A stretch of DNA of 55,033 nucleotides from Candidatus Roseilinea sp. (lineage in GTDB: Bacteria > Chloroflexota > Anaerolineae > J036 > Brachytrichaceae), in assembly GCA_025055235.1 (NCBI GenBank), contig JANWYN010000105.1, positions 1-55,033 on the forward strand, in the 5' to 3' direction. The stretch's first letter is position 1; each line of letters opens with the position of its first letter. Of this stretch, positions 16,555 to 26,083 are shown in pieces. Under the pieces are notes generated by a model. It had not been told where the DNA came from and did not search any database. It saw only the letters and a list, made by a program, of their open reading frames with translations. The translations under genes and the position numbers were made by a program.

Positions 16555-16947
16555 CTACTCAGCGGAATTCATCGCATTCAGCCACATGCGCATCAAGCGG
16601 GCATATTGCGGCAGCCGGTCGAAGATCATCTGTGCCAGAGGCTCGTTGTACGTATGCACGGTCAGATTCCGATCATCAATCATCTGCAGCGCAAGCACGG
16701 CGTCATCTTCGCTCAGCAACGCTGACCGCCTGCACGCCCTAACCACGCCCTTCGGCGATCCGACATCCAGCCCCTCAAATTCGCGAAGGTAACTCTGCGC
16801 CGCCTTCCAGACTGCTTCAAGCGTATATTCGAAACGCTGAATCCCGGCATCGCGCACGATCCGCGATGGCTCTGCAATCGCCAGCACCTCTTCTAGCGTG
16901 TCGAGCGCTTGTCTAGCGACGGCGATTCGTTCTCGATAGCGTTCCAC
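16555..16947 (-). CDS. HEPN-domain protein of a MNT/HEPN toxin-antitoxin pair (HI0074-like)
   Basis: 130 residues, helical. The HEPN RNase signature Rx4HxY is intact at Arg93, His98 and Tyr100 (RNLTVHTY). The protein resembles the HI0074-type nucleotidyltransferase-substrate-binding family, members of which act as RNase toxins in HepT/MntA systems. It lies second in the pair and its start is inside the MNT gene (55-bp overlap), so the two are made together. Whether it is toxic here is untested. Confidence 0.85.
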   Translation of the reverse strand: MERYRERIAVARQALDTLEEVLAIAEPSRIVRDAGIQRFEYTLEAVWKAAQSYLREFEGLDVGSPKGVVRACRRSALLSEDDAVLALQMIDDRNLTVHTYNEPLAQMIFDRLPQYARLMRMWLNAMNSAE

Positions 16948-17273
16948 AGAATTCCCTCGCGCAGCACGCGCGTCCGAAAGCGCTCATCCGCCTGCGCGAG
17001 GTCGACGATTTCCACCTCGTAGGGGATGTCGCTTTCCTCGACCGCTTCACGCAGCCGGCTCACCAGTCCAGTGGGGAGCGCCTCGCAAGGCTCAATCGCG
17101 ATGTCCACATCCGACGTGAGCCGCTGGTCGCCGCGTGCATACGAGCCGAACAGATACACGTGCACTTGGTAAGGCTGCAAAAACGCGCAGACCAGGCGGC
17201 GCAGCCGTTCAAGATGCTCGGTTCGCCCGCCGGCGACTTTTGCTTCTTTGGACACGCGGCGGATTATAAGCAT
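16893..17273 (-). CDS. MNT-domain nucleotidyltransferase (antitoxin of the HEPN pair)
   Basis: 126 residues. The minimal nucleotidyltransferase signature GSx10DxD is exact: Gly43-Ser44 in YLFGSYARG and Asp55-Val-Asp57 in SDVDIAI. In MntA/HepT systems this protein inactivates the HEPN toxin by adding AMP near its RX4HXY motif. The start may be ATG 17273, or the internal GTG at 17255 (VSKEAKV). It is the first gene of the overlapping pair. Confidence 0.85.
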   Translation of the reverse strand: MLIIRRVSKEAKVAGGRTEHLERLRRLVCAFLQPYQVHVYLFGSYARGDQRLTSDVDIAIEPCEALPTGLVSRLREAVEESDIPYEVEIVDLAQADERFRTRVLREGILWNAIENESPSLDKRSTR

Positions 17274-17310
17274 GCCGATGACAGTGCCATCGGCTACCCG
17301 GCGTCCGGCC

Positions 17311-20067
17311 TCATGCCAGCACCAACTCCGCCTTCATGATGCCTTCGTCGGGCTGATACTTGCACGTGAAGCCCACCTGTTCGCTCACGCGGATCATGCC
17401 CACGTTGTCCGGCAAAATGTCGGCCACGATGCGCTTCACGCCTTCCTGCCGGCCAATCTCCACCAGACGACGGAGCAGCTCTCGCCCCAGGCCCTGATGC
17501 TGATACTCGTCGCTGATCAGGATGGCGAACTCAGCCTCCTTGCCGCCGCGCAGCTTGATCAGGCGGCCCACGCCGATAATGTGCGGCTTGAGCACTGCAT
17601 CGCGCATCTCCGCCACCAGCGCCATCTCGCGCTCATAGCTCACGAACGCGATGCGCGTTAGCCGTTCGTGGGCGATGCGCTCGCTCAGTGGAATCGGATG
17701 GAAGTAGCGCTGATAGACGGTCTGCTCCGAAAGCGTGCGATGGAATTCGACCAGCAGCGGCTCGTCCTCCGGCCGAATCGGGCGGATCGTCACCGGCGTG
17801 CCGTCGTTCAGCGTCCACGGCCCGACGTACTGCACCGGGTAAGGTTTGATCGCCGTGCGCGGCAGAGCGGCCTCCGTCAGTTTTGGATCGTGCAACACCA
17901 CGCGCGCGTCCAGCGCGATCAACCGATCTTCCGATGCCAACAACGGGTTGATGTCAATCTCTTTGATCCAGCGCTGCTCCGCCACCAGGTAGCTGAAGCG
18001 CACCATCAATTGCTCCAATTCGTCCAGCGGCACCGGCCTGCGCCCGCGCACGCCTTTCAGCGCGGTGTAGATCTTCGTCTGCTCCATCATCCGCCGCGCC
18101 AGCGTGGTGTTCAGCGGCGGCAAACCGAGCGCGCGATCTTTGAACACCTCCACCAACTGGCCGCCGGTGCCGAACAGCAGCACCGGTCCAAGCTGGGCAT
18201 CGGTGGTGCTGCCCAAGATCAGCTCGTAGCCGTCCAGTTTGACCATCGGCTGCACGGTCACGCCGAGGAAATCCGCCGCCTTGGCACGCGCCGACACCGC
18301 CGCCTTGATCAGCCGGTATGCATCGCGCACGTCGGATGCGCTGCACAGGTTCAAATGCACGCCGCCCACGTCGGTCTTGTGGGTGACCGTCTCCGAATGC
18401 AGCTTGAGCACGACCGGATAGCCGATGTGCTCCGCCTGCTCGACGGCCTGATCTTCGGTCTCGGCGATGTATGTCGGCACGGTGGGGATGCCGTAGGATG
18501 CGAGCAGGCGCTTGGACTCGTATTCGGTCAGGAGTGTGCGGCCGGAAGCGCGCACCTGCGCGACGATCGCTGCCGCTTCATCGCGGTGCATCGCCCGGTC
18601 ATCGCCCGGCACCGGCGTCTCGTAGAGCGCGCGCAGGTTGTCGCTGTAGCGCCACATATAGGTGAACATGCGCGCGGCCGTGTCGGGATAGCCGAACGTC
18701 GGGATGCCGGCCTCGTTCAAGATGCGCTCGCCCGGCTCGACTGAATCGCCGCCCATCCAGCTTGCCAGCACCGGCTTGCCGCGCAACCGCGCATAGGGGC
18801 GCAGCAATTCCGCCGTCGCCGTGGCGTCGGTCATCGCCTGCGGCGTGAGGATGACCAGCAGGCCGTCGCTGTTCGGGTCGGCGGCGGCGATCTCCAGCGT
18901 CTTGGCGTAGCGCTCCGGCGTGGCGTCGCCCAGCACGTCAATCGGGTTGTTGTGGCTCCAGGCCGGCGGCAAGAAGGCGTTCAGCTTCTCCATCGTCTCC
19001 GGCGAAAGCGGCGCCAGCTCGCCGCCGTTTTGCACCAAGGCGTCGGTCGTCAAAACCCCTGGGCCGCCGGCGTTCGTCACCACGGTCAGGCGCGGGCCCT
19101 TCGGGCGCGGCTGCTTGGCCAGCACCTCGGCCATATAGAACAGGTCGGCGATGGTGTTCACACGCAACACGCCACAGCGCCGGAAGGCCGCGTCGAGCGC
19201 GTCATCGCTGCCGGCCATCGAGCCGGTGTGCGACGCAGCAGCCTGCGCCGCGGCCGCCGTGCGCCCGGCCTTGATGATGATGATCGGCTTGTTCAGCGCC
19301 ACTTCGCGCGCAGCGGAGATGAACGCGCGCGCATCATCGCCGATCGTCTCCATATACATCACGATGCTGTCGGTGTTAGGATCGTCGCCGAGGTAGTCAA
19401 TCAGATCGCCCCACCCCACGTCGAGCATCGAGCCGACCGAGATGAAGTAACTAAAGCCGACTTTTTCGCGAAAGCTCCAATCGAGCACGGCCGTGCACAA
19501 CGCCCCGCTCTGGCTAATGAAGGCGACGTTGCCGGGGTTGGCAATGGCGTCGGCGAAGGTGGCGTTCAGGCCGATGCTGGTGTTCATGATGCCCAGGCAG
19601 TTCGGGCCGACGATGCGCATGTGCGCCTCGCGCGCTTGGGCTAGGATCTGCCGCTCTAGCTCCGCTCCCTGCGGGCCGATCTCCTTGAAGCCGGCCGAGA
19701 TGATCAGCGCAGCCTTCACGCCGGCAGCAACGCACTCGCCGATGATGCCGGGCACCGTCGGCGCCGGCGTGACGATCACCGCCAGATCCACCTTTTTGGG
19801 CACGGTGGCGATGTTGGGATAAGCCGGCAGGCCGAGCACCTCGTCGCGCTTCGGGTTGACAGGGAAGACGCGACCGCGAAAGGCCTTCAGGTTTCGCATG
19901 ATCGCCAAGCCGACGCTGCCTGCCTTGTCGGTCGCGCCGATCACGGCGATCGTCTTGGGCTTGAACAACGCATCGAACGACTCGCGCTCGCGTTGCAACG
20001 CTTCAATCGAAGTGATGACTTTTCCGGTTGGAGTTTGCGCCATGGGCGCGTTTTGCACAGCGGTCAT
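17311..20067 (-). CDS. Acyl-CoA synthetase (ADP-forming) fused to a GNAT acetyltransferase
   Basis: 918 residues in four parts. The CoA-binding Rossmann domain starts [17 protein letters not shown] (about 38-54). Succinyl-CoA-synthetase-type domains follow, with the phospho-histidine His280 in [12 protein letters not shown]. An ATP-grasp domain occupies about 500-720 ([21 protein letters not shown]). A GNAT domain occupies about 755-918, with [16 protein letters not shown] as acetyl-CoA loop. Proteins of this design (Pat/YfiQ type) acetylate lysines of acyl-CoA synthetases and other enzymes. In those enzymes the catalytic His is often lost, but it is present here, so the synthetase part may still be active. 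The reaction is inferred. Confidence 0.92.
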   Translation of the reverse strand: MTAVQNAPMAQTPTGKVITSIEALQRERESFDALFKPKTIAVIGATDKAGSVGLAIMRNLKAFRGRVFPVNPKRDEVLGLPAYPNIATVPKKVDLAVIVTPAPTVPGIIGECVAAGVKAALIISAGFKEIGPQGAELERQILAQAREAHMRIVGPNCLGIMNTSIGLNATFADAIANPGNVAFISQSGALCTAVLDWSFREKVGFSYFISVGSMLDVGWGDLIDYLGDDPNTDSIVMYMETIGDDARAFISAAREVALNKPIIIIKAGRTAAAAQAAASHTGSMAGSDDALDAAFRRCGVLRVNTIADLFYMAEVLAKQPRPKGPRLTVVTNAGGPGVLTTDALVQNGGELAPLSPETMEKLNAFLPPAWSHNNPIDVLGDATPERYAKTLEIAAADPNSDGLLVILTPQAMTDATATAELLRPYARLRGKPVLASWMGGDSVEPGERILNEAGIPTFGYPDTAARMFTYMWRYSDNLRALYETPVPGDDRAMHRDEAAAIVAQVRASGRTLLTEYESKRLLASYGIPTVPTYIAETEDQAVEQAEHIGYPVVLKLHSETVTHKTDVGGVHLNLCSASDVRDAYRLIKAAVSARAKAADFLGVTVQPMVKLDGYELILGSTTDAQLGPVLLFGTGGQLVEVFKDRALGLPPLNTTLARRMMEQTKIYTALKGVRGRRPVPLDELEQLMVRFSYLVAEQRWIKEIDINPLLASEDRLIALDARVVLHDPKLTEAALPRTAIKPYPVQYVGPWTLNDGTPVTIRPIRPEDEPLLVEFHRTLSEQTVYQRYFHPIPLSERIAHERLTRIAFVSYEREMALVAEMRDAVLKPHIIGVGRLIKLRGGKEAEFAILISDEYQHQGLGRELLRRLVEIGRQEGVKRIVADILPDNVGMIRVSEQVGFTCKYQPDEGIMKAELVLA

Positions 20068-20091
20068 GACTCATCTTAAGGCGGATTGCTG

Positions 20092-20119
20092 CCCTCACAG
20101 GGCGATAACCCTGCGAGGG
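20092..20119 (-). terminator. Nested stem-loop between the helicase gene and the acyl-CoA synthetase gene
   Basis: CCCTC (20092-20096) and CAGGG (20098-20102) pair with CCCTG (20109-20113) and GAGGG (20115-20119), a two-part stem with matched single-base bulges and a 6-nt loop. It lies after the pcrA stop on the minus strand and before the next start. There is no T-run, so it may be a leader structure rather than a terminator. Confidence 0.5.
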
Positions 20120-20200
20120 TGATTTGCTACGTGGTGAGTTTTACGTGAAATCGCCAGCTCAGGCTATAGCCGTTCAGCCAGTGCGCGCCTGCGCGACCGG

Positions 20201-22345
20201 TCAGCCGGCCAGCTTCTTCAACCCGCTCAGCTCGGCTGAAAGTCGCTTGCCGCCGGCGTCCTCGAAGAACACCTCCACTTCCTCGTCGTCGCGCACGCGT
20301 GTGCTGCGCAAGACCAAGCCGCGCCCGAAGCGAGGATGCACCACGCGGTCGCCGGGCTTGAAACGTGTGTCGGCGCTGGCCGGGCGCGGCGCAGCCGGCT
20401 TGCCGCCGCTCCACGTCGCCGCATCGCGCAGGATCTCGCTGTTCTTGCGCGGCTTGCCGTCCACGACCTCGTCGGGCAAGTCGGCCAGGAAGCGCGACGG
20501 CTCGCTGATCTCGCTGTCGCCCCACTGCGAACGGCGGAAGGGACGCAGCAGATACAGGCGCTCCTTCGCCCGCGTAATGCCGACATACATCAGCCGGCGC
20601 TCTTCGGCCATGCGCTCCGGGTCATCCATGCTGCGGCTGTGCGGCAGCACGCCCTCCACCAGCCCGACGATGAACACGACTTTGAATTCCAGCCCTTTGG
20701 CGGCGTGCAGCGTGAGCAGCGTCGGCGCGTTGGCGTTCTCATCGTAGTTATCCACCTCGCTCACCAGCGCGATCTCGCTGAGGAACTCGCTCAGCGGCGC
20801 ATCGCCGGCCTCGGCGGCCACGTTGCGCAACTCCATCACGTTCGCCCAGCGCTCCTCGCCTTCCTCCGTGCCATCTTTCAGGTAGTCCTTGTAGCCGCTG
20901 GTCTGGATGATGTGGTCGAACAACTGGCCGACGCTCAGCTCGTTGCGCAGGCGCACCCACTGCGCCCAGAGCGTGCCGAACTCCTTGAGAGCGCGCGCGC
21001 CGCGGCCCGGCAGTTCTCCTCGGTTGATCACTTCGAGGCAAGTCACACCGACGGCGCGGGCTGCGGCTTCCAACTGCGCGAAGGTCTTTTCGCCGATGCC
21101 GCGCGGCGGCACGTTGATCACGCGCTGTAGGCTGACCACGTCCGCCGGGTTGTTCACGATGCGCAGGTAGGCCAGCACATCTTTGATCTCTTTGCGCGCG
21201 TAGAAGCGCGTCGCGCCCACCAGGCGATAGGGCATGCCGGCGCGCACAAAGGCATCCTCGATGGCGCGCGATTGGGCGTTGGTGCGATACATCACCGCGA
21301 TCTCGCCGGGCTCGGCTGCCTTCAGCCGCACCAGTTCGGCGATGGTATCCACGACGTATTGCGCCTCATCGTCCTCGTTGAACATCTCGCGCACGGCGAT
21401 CTTCGGCCCGTAGCCGCGCTGCGTGAACAGGTTGATGTGGATGCGATTCGGGTTCTTCTTGATCACCGCCATCGCTGCGTCCAGGATGGTCTGCGTCGAG
21501 CGATAGTTTTGCTCCAACGCGATGATGTTGAGGTCGGGGTAGTCCTCGCGCAAGCGCAGCACGTTGCGATGGTCGGCGCCGCGCCAGGCGTAGATGCCCT
21601 GATCCACATCGCCCACGCAGAACAGGCTGCGATGCTTGCCGGCGATCAGCTTGATCAGCTCGTATTGCGCGATGTTGGTGTCCTGGAATTCGTCCACCAG
21701 CACGTGCAGGTAGCGCTCTTGCACCTTCTCGCGCACCGCCGCGTTGCGCTGCAACAGCAGCACGGTCTCCATCAGCAGGTCATCGAAATCGAGCGCGTTG
21801 TTGGCGCGCAGGATGGCGTTGTAGCGCGCATAGACGCGGCCGGCGATCTCATTGAAGTACGAATCGGGTTTGTAGCGCTCCGGCGTGATCAGCTCGTTCT
21901 TGGCTGCGCTGATGGCAGCGTGGATGGACGAGGGCTTGTATTTCTTCTCGTCCAGGTTGAGTTCGGCCAGCGCCGCCTTGACGACGCTGATCTGGTCGTC
22001 GCTGTCGTAGATGGTGAAATCGCGATCCAAGCCGGCGTGGTGCGCCTCGCGCCGCAACAGGCGCGCGCAGATGCTGTGAAACGTGCCGAGCGTCAGGTCG
22101 CCGGTCTTGTCCGCGCCGGCCATGCGCGTCAACCGGTCGCGCATCTCGCGCGCCGCCTTGTTGGTGAACGTCACGGCCATGATGCGATAGGGGTAGACGT
22201 TCCGCGCGCTGATCAGGTAGGCCACGCGGCTGGTCAGCACGCGCGTCTTGCCGCTGCCCGGCCCGGCCAGGATGAGCGTCGGCCCATCCGGCGCTTCGAC
22301 TGCTCTGCGCTGCTGCGGGTTCAAGCCGTCGAGGATCGAAACCAT
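20201..22345 (-). CDS. pcrA: ATP-dependent DNA helicase PcrA/UvrD
   Basis: 714 residues, superfamily 1A helicase (3'-5') of mismatch/excision repair and replication. Q-motif and Walker A: GLNPQQRRAV and AGPGSGKTRVL (about 7-38). Motif II is VDEFQDTN, motif III GDVDQGIYAWRGA, motif IV LEQNYRST, motif V VFIVGLVEG with LTLHAAKGLEF, and motif VI GITRAKERLYLL. The C-terminus has the PcrA-type VHPRFGRGLVL SH3-like segment that binds RNA polymerase. Length is normal. It is downstream of the second kinase gene on the minus strand, 26 bp apart. Confidence 0.95.
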   Translation of the reverse strand: MVSILDGLNPQQRRAVEAPDGPTLILAGPGSGKTRVLTSRVAYLISARNVYPYRIMAVTFTNKAAREMRDRLTRMAGADKTGDLTLGTFHSICARLLRREAHHAGLDRDFTIYDSDDQISVVKAALAELNLDEKKYKPSSIHAAISAAKNELITPERYKPDSYFNEIAGRVYARYNAILRANNALDFDDLLMETVLLLQRNAAVREKVQERYLHVLVDEFQDTNIAQYELIKLIAGKHRSLFCVGDVDQGIYAWRGADHRNVLRLREDYPDLNIIALEQNYRSTQTILDAAMAVIKKNPNRIHINLFTQRGYGPKIAVREMFNEDDEAQYVVDTIAELVRLKAAEPGEIAVMYRTNAQSRAIEDAFVRAGMPYRLVGATRFYARKEIKDVLAYLRIVNNPADVVSLQRVINVPPRGIGEKTFAQLEAAARAVGVTCLEVINRGELPGRGARALKEFGTLWAQWVRLRNELSVGQLFDHIIQTSGYKDYLKDGTEEGEERWANVMELRNVAAEAGDAPLSEFLSEIALVSEVDNYDENANAPTLLTLHAAKGLEFKVVFIVGLVEGVLPHSRSMDDPERMAEERRLMYVGITRAKERLYLLRPFRRSQWGDSEISEPSRFLADLPDEVVDGKPRKNSEILRDAATWSGGKPAAPRPASADTRFKPGDRVVHPRFGRGLVLRSTRVRDDEEVEVFFEDAGGKRLSAELSGLKKLAG

Positions 22346-22371
22346 GCCGCGATTTTCTCACGGGCGCGGGC

Positions 22372-24096
22372 CTACGGGCCGGGTGTGAGTGTGACTGTCG
22401 GCGTGGCTGTGGGCGTGATGACCGGCGTGGCTGTAGGCGTGATGATCGGTGTCTCTGTGAGCGTGGGGGATGCGAGCGGTGTGAAGGTGGCCGTCGGCAG
22501 CGGCACCGGCGTGGCCGTAGCCGTCACCGTAGGCGTCGGCGTTTCGGTGGGCGTTGGCGTTGGCGAGGGTGTTGCTGTCGGCGTCGGCGCTTCGGTAGGC
22601 GTCGGCGCGACAGTAGGGGGAATGATGACGATGATCGTCGGCAAGGCCTCCAGCGCCTCACGATTGCGCACTTCCACCAGCCCGGAGAAGATGTAGCCGG
22701 TGCGGCCATCCGGCAGCCGCACCAGATACCAATCCCCGCTGGGCTGCTCGGCGACGGAGATGGGCGAGAGTTGCGTGCCCACCGATAGTTGGGTGAGGAT
22801 GGGAAATTGGGTGCCCGGCCCCGCCCGCACGTTGGCCGCCCGGATGACGCGCAGGCGCACCGGCCCCGGTGCAGGCGTATCGGTCGGCTCCAGCACCGGC
22901 TCTGCCGTCGGCGTAGGGCTTTGATCGGGCGGCGGCACAATCGGCGCCGGAACGGCCTGGGTCGGCACAGCCGGCGTGGTCGCGAAGATGGTTGGGCTGG
23001 GCGGCGCGCCGCCGGGCAACTGCGCCGCGCTGCCCGACCGCTGGGCCAGCGCGATCAAGAACACCGCCAATCCAATGACGAAAAGTGCGGCGACCGCTGC
23101 CACGGCGATGGCGAAACCGCGCCGGACGCTGCGCGCCTGCACAGGCGTCGCGCCGAATACCGATTCGGTCGTCACAGCCGGCTCGCGCGCCGGCCCGCTG
23201 AGCGCGGCGGCATTCGAAGTGGTGCGCGGTTTTTTGCGCACGGTCAGCGGCGGCATCATCGGCTCCACCGCCGGCGCGCTGGTCACCGCTTTGGTGAACG
23301 CCGCCGCCATTTCGCCAGCGGTGGCGAAGCGTGCGCTTGGATCTTTGGCCATCGCCCTCTCTACGACGGCGATGCACGCCTCCGGCAGATCGGGGCGATA
23401 CTCGCGCGGATTCGGCACCGGTTCCATCACGTGTTTCATCGCCACGCTGATGCTGGTCGGCCCCTTGTAGGGCGGCACGCCGGTCAGCATCTCGTACAGC
23501 ACCGCGCCCAGCGAATACACGTCGCTGCGTTCATCGAGCGGTTTGCCTAGGGCCTGTTCCGGGCTCATGTAGGCCGGCGTGCCGAGCACCACGCTGCCGG
23601 TCAGCGTGGGCGCGTTGGCCTCCGCCTCATACATCTTGACGATGCCGAAGTCGGTCAGGAAGGCTTCGCCGTAGTTGTCGAAAAGGATGTTGCCCGGCTT
23701 CAGATCGCGGTGGATGATGTTCTTCTTATGCGCAGCGTCGAGCGCCTGGGCCAGTCGCTCGAGGATGCGCGCAGCGTCGGATAGGTTTAGCCGGCCGTAG
23801 GTGAGTATGTCGGCCAACGAGCCGCCGGGCATATAGCGCATCACGATGTAGGGCTGGCCATCTTCTTCGCCGAAGTCGTAGATGGGGACGATCGCCGGAT
23901 GGTCCAGCATCGCGACCGCGCGCACCTCGCGCTCGAAACGCTTGCGCGCCGCGACCTGATCCGACAGGCTGCGCGGGAGCACCTTGATGGCCACGTCCCG
24001 GCCGATGTTCGGGTCGTGAGCGAGATACACGACCGACATGCCGCCGCGATTCAGCTCGGCTATGATCTGGTAGCGGCCAATGTTTCGCGGCTTCAT
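22372..24096 (-). CDS. Membrane Ser/Thr protein kinase with SH3 domain and Thr/Pro tail
   Basis: 574 residues from the ATG at 24096 (GTG 24108 is the alternative). The kinase has LNRGGMSVVYLAHD, the Lys of VAIKVLP, the catalytic loop HRDLKPGN and DFG (TDFGIVK). One membrane segment follows (AIAVAAVAALFVIGLAVFLIAL, about 325-347). Outside is a bacterial SH3 domain (VIRAANVRAGPGTQFPILTQ and on, to VEVR) and then about 75 residues of TPT/TPTATP repeats. SH3 domains of this type bind cell-wall peptides, so it may sense the envelope as the PASTA kinase does. Antisense readings of the low-complexity tail look like long GVGV open frames but are shadows. Confidence 0.93.
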   Translation of the reverse strand: MKPRNIGRYQIIAELNRGGMSVVYLAHDPNIGRDVAIKVLPRSLSDQVAARKRFEREVRAVAMLDHPAIVPIYDFGEEDGQPYIVMRYMPGGSLADILTYGRLNLSDAARILERLAQALDAAHKKNIIHRDLKPGNILFDNYGEAFLTDFGIVKMYEAEANAPTLTGSVVLGTPAYMSPEQALGKPLDERSDVYSLGAVLYEMLTGVPPYKGPTSISVAMKHVMEPVPNPREYRPDLPEACIAVVERAMAKDPSARFATAGEMAAAFTKAVTSAPAVEPMMPPLTVRKKPRTTSNAAALSGPAREPAVTTESVFGATPVQARSVRRGFAIAVAAVAALFVIGLAVFLIALAQRSGSAAQLPGGAPPSPTIFATTPAVPTQAVPAPIVPPPDQSPTPTAEPVLEPTDTPAPGPVRLRVIRAANVRAGPGTQFPILTQLSVGTQLSPISVAEQPSGDWYLVRLPDGRTGYIFSGLVEVRNREALEALPTIIVIIPPTVAPTPTEAPTPTATPSPTPTPTETPTPTVTATATPVPLPTATFTPLASPTLTETPIITPTATPVITPTATPTVTLTPGP

Positions 24097-24218
24097 CGCT
24101 CGACACACCTCGCGCAGCGGAGACCCGGCACGCTCCTAAACTAAACGTGCTCGCCGGCTCATTTCACCCCATCGAGAGCAGGCTTCATCCGCGGCGGCCC
24201 TCACCGGAGACCCAGCAT

Positions 24219-25457
24219 TCACCCACCGAACAGCAACCACTTTACCCACCGCGCAAAAGTGTGGACGACGCCGGCCGCCACGACGTTCCGCGTAGCGAGG
24301 AACGCCCGCGCACAGAACACGCCGGTCAACACTGCCAGGATAAACGGCCAGCCGAGGTCGGCTGGCCCACTCAGGTGCGCTGCACCGAAGAGGACGGCGC
24401 TGATGATCGCAGCGATGCCGGCATTCAGACGCAGCACGTCCTGCAAATAGGTCAGCAGCACACCGCGGAAGAGAATCTCTTGCGGCAGCGCAATGAGCAG
24501 AAAGATGCTCAGCGCCTGCGCCGCCGCATCGAGCGGCGGCGGGCCTTGGAACGCCGGGACGAGCGCGCCGGTCACCATGCCCACCGGCACGCCGATAGCC
24601 GCCAACAAGGCGAGATTCGCCGTGACCACGCTCACCCCGCGCGGCGTCGGCTGGAACGACATCCCCAGCCGGTCGAAGCGCCCCGCCGTCGCCAGCACGT
24701 ACAGGAAGATCGGAATGATCGCGAGCTGAAAGTAGGTTACGCCCACATCGCCGGCGATCGGAAGATCGGGCAACGCCCTGAACTGCGCGGCATACCACAG
24801 CGACAGGGCGGCGCACACGAAGAGGAAGTTGAGCCGTTGTTTTTGTTCGCGCGTGGTGAACACCAGCAGCGCAACCGGTAGCAAAAAGGCGCCGAAGCGC
24901 ATGACGATGCCGAACGTCGTAGGCGGCTCGGACGGCGCGCCGACGCCCGAATCCGGCGCATACGGCAACAGCAACGGCACGGCCACGGTGATCAGGCCGA
25001 GCAAGACATCGGCGCGGTGCAACTGCGGCACGTTCAGGATGGCGCACGCCGCCGGCAGGAAGATGAGCACCGCGCCGAACAGCAGTTCCGCCGGATCGAA
25101 ATCGAACGCAGCGCGCGCATACGCCGCCACGGGCACCAGCGGTGCTAGCGCCAGCAATGCCATGCCCAACGGTTGGCTCTCGGCGTAGCGCCGGAGGGTA
25201 GAAGCCACAGCCGGCGTGCTCGCCAGCAAGTAGGCCGCTGCCGGCAAGCTATAGACCATCAGCGGATACAACGCCCCATTGAGCGAGGGCATGCCGATCT
25301 GCCGGATCAACGTGCCGACGAACGCAGCGAACAGCATCGCGCGCACGCTCAAATCGAGGGCAGTGGTCTTGGCTGCTGGAAGTTCAACCGGCTGCGTCCC
25401 CTCGCTTTTGGCAGACGTCGTAGCCACGCTCGACTGGCCGACCGAGTCCATACGCAA
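24219..25457 (-). CDS. CPBP-family intramembrane protease-like protein, first Glu replaced
   Basis: 412 residues with about 10 hydrophobic segments. The C-terminal region matches the CPBP (CAAX protease / bacteriocin-processing) domain: motif 1 reads QEILFRGVLLTYL where the family has EExxxR, and motif 2 is FGAAHL (FxxxH). The first Glu, a catalytic residue in Rce1-type enzymes, is Gln, so activity is doubtful; a read error is also possible. The N-terminal half is an extra membrane bundle with no recognised domain. It lies 6 bp upstream of nothing shared: coaE follows in the opposite order on the same strand, coaE stop-to-start distance being 6 bp. Confidence 0.8.
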   Translation of the reverse strand: MRMDSVGQSSVATTSAKSEGTQPVELPAAKTTALDLSVRAMLFAAFVGTLIRQIGMPSLNGALYPLMVYSLPAAAYLLASTPAVASTLRRYAESQPLGMALLALAPLVPVAAYARAAFDFDPAELLFGAVLIFLPAACAILNVPQLHRADVLLGLITVAVPLLLPYAPDSGVGAPSEPPTTFGIVMRFGAFLLPVALLVFTTREQKQRLNFLFVCAALSLWYAAQFRALPDLPIAGDVGVTYFQLAIIPIFLYVLATAGRFDRLGMSFQPTPRGVSVVTANLALLAAIGVPVGMVTGALVPAFQGPPPLDAAAQALSIFLLIALPQEILFRGVLLTYLQDVLRLNAGIAAIISAVLFGAAHLSGPADLGWPFILAVLTGVFCARAFLATRNVVAAGVVHTFARWVKWLLFGG

Positions 25458-25463
25458 GCGATT

Positions 25464-26057
25464 CTAGCAGTTTGCTGCTTGCCAGGCTGCGATCACCTGC
25501 CGGCGGGTTTCTTCCAGGCTGCCCGACGTGTCAATCACCACATCCGCCTGGGCGAGCTTCTCGGCCTGCGGATTTTGCGCTTCGACGCGCGCGCGTGCCT
25601 CCTCCGGCGACAAGCCGCGATATTTCACCAGCCGCGCCACCTGCATCTCCGGCGGGCAATGCGTCACCCACACTTGATCGCATTCGCGCGCCCAGCCGCT
25701 CTCGAAGAGCTTGATCACCTCGATGACGACGACAACGTCGTCCGGCTGTGCACGAATCTCGCGCCACATTGCCTCGCGCACCGCCGGATGCGTGATCGCC
25801 TCCAGTCGCTTGAGCTTGTCGGGATCGCCGAACACCAGGCGCGCCATCTTGGGGCGATCCAGCTCACCGCTGGGGAGCAACACCTCCGGCCCGAACGCGC
25901 GCACGATTTCGGCCAGCGCCGGCCGGCCGGGGCGCACCACGTCGCGTGCGATCTGATCGGCATCAATGACGACGGCGCCGAGCTGGCGCAGCATGCGGGC
26001 AACGGCGCTTTTGCCGGTGGCGATGTTGCCGGTAAGGCCGATCAGCAGGCGCGGCAT
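25464..26057 (-). CDS. coaE: Dephospho-CoA kinase
   Basis: CoaE phosphorylates the ribose 3'-OH of dephospho-CoA, the last step of CoA synthesis. The P-loop GLTGNIATGKSAVA is close to the start, followed by DADQIARDVVRPG and the family's THPAVREAMW; the LID part is LVKYRGLSPEEARARVEAQ. 197 residues from ATG 26057, normal for the family. A GTG at 26087 overlapping the ilvE stop would add ten non-conserved residues. Placed between ilvE and the CPBP gene on the same strand. Confidence 0.93.
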   Translation of the reverse strand: MPRLLIGLTGNIATGKSAVARMLRQLGAVVIDADQIARDVVRPGRPALAEIVRAFGPEVLLPSGELDRPKMARLVFGDPDKLKRLEAITHPAVREAMWREIRAQPDDVVVVIEVIKLFESGWARECDQVWVTHCPPEMQVARLVKYRGLSPEEARARVEAQNPQAEKLAQADVVIDTSGSLEETRRQVIAAWQAANC

Positions 26058-26083
26058 GGCGCGAGCGCAGGCGAGGCCGGCCC

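Noticed and set aside
17668..18744. 358-codon open frame on the plus strand
   Set aside because: Antisense shadow of the acyl-CoA synthetase/GNAT gene; composition is His/Arg/Gln-rich without any motif, while the minus strand has complete domains.
21272..22696. 474-codon plus-strand frame ending in a GVGVSVGV repeat
   Set aside because: Antisense to the pcrA helicase and to the Thr/Pro tail of the second kinase; the repeat is the complement of TPT codons.
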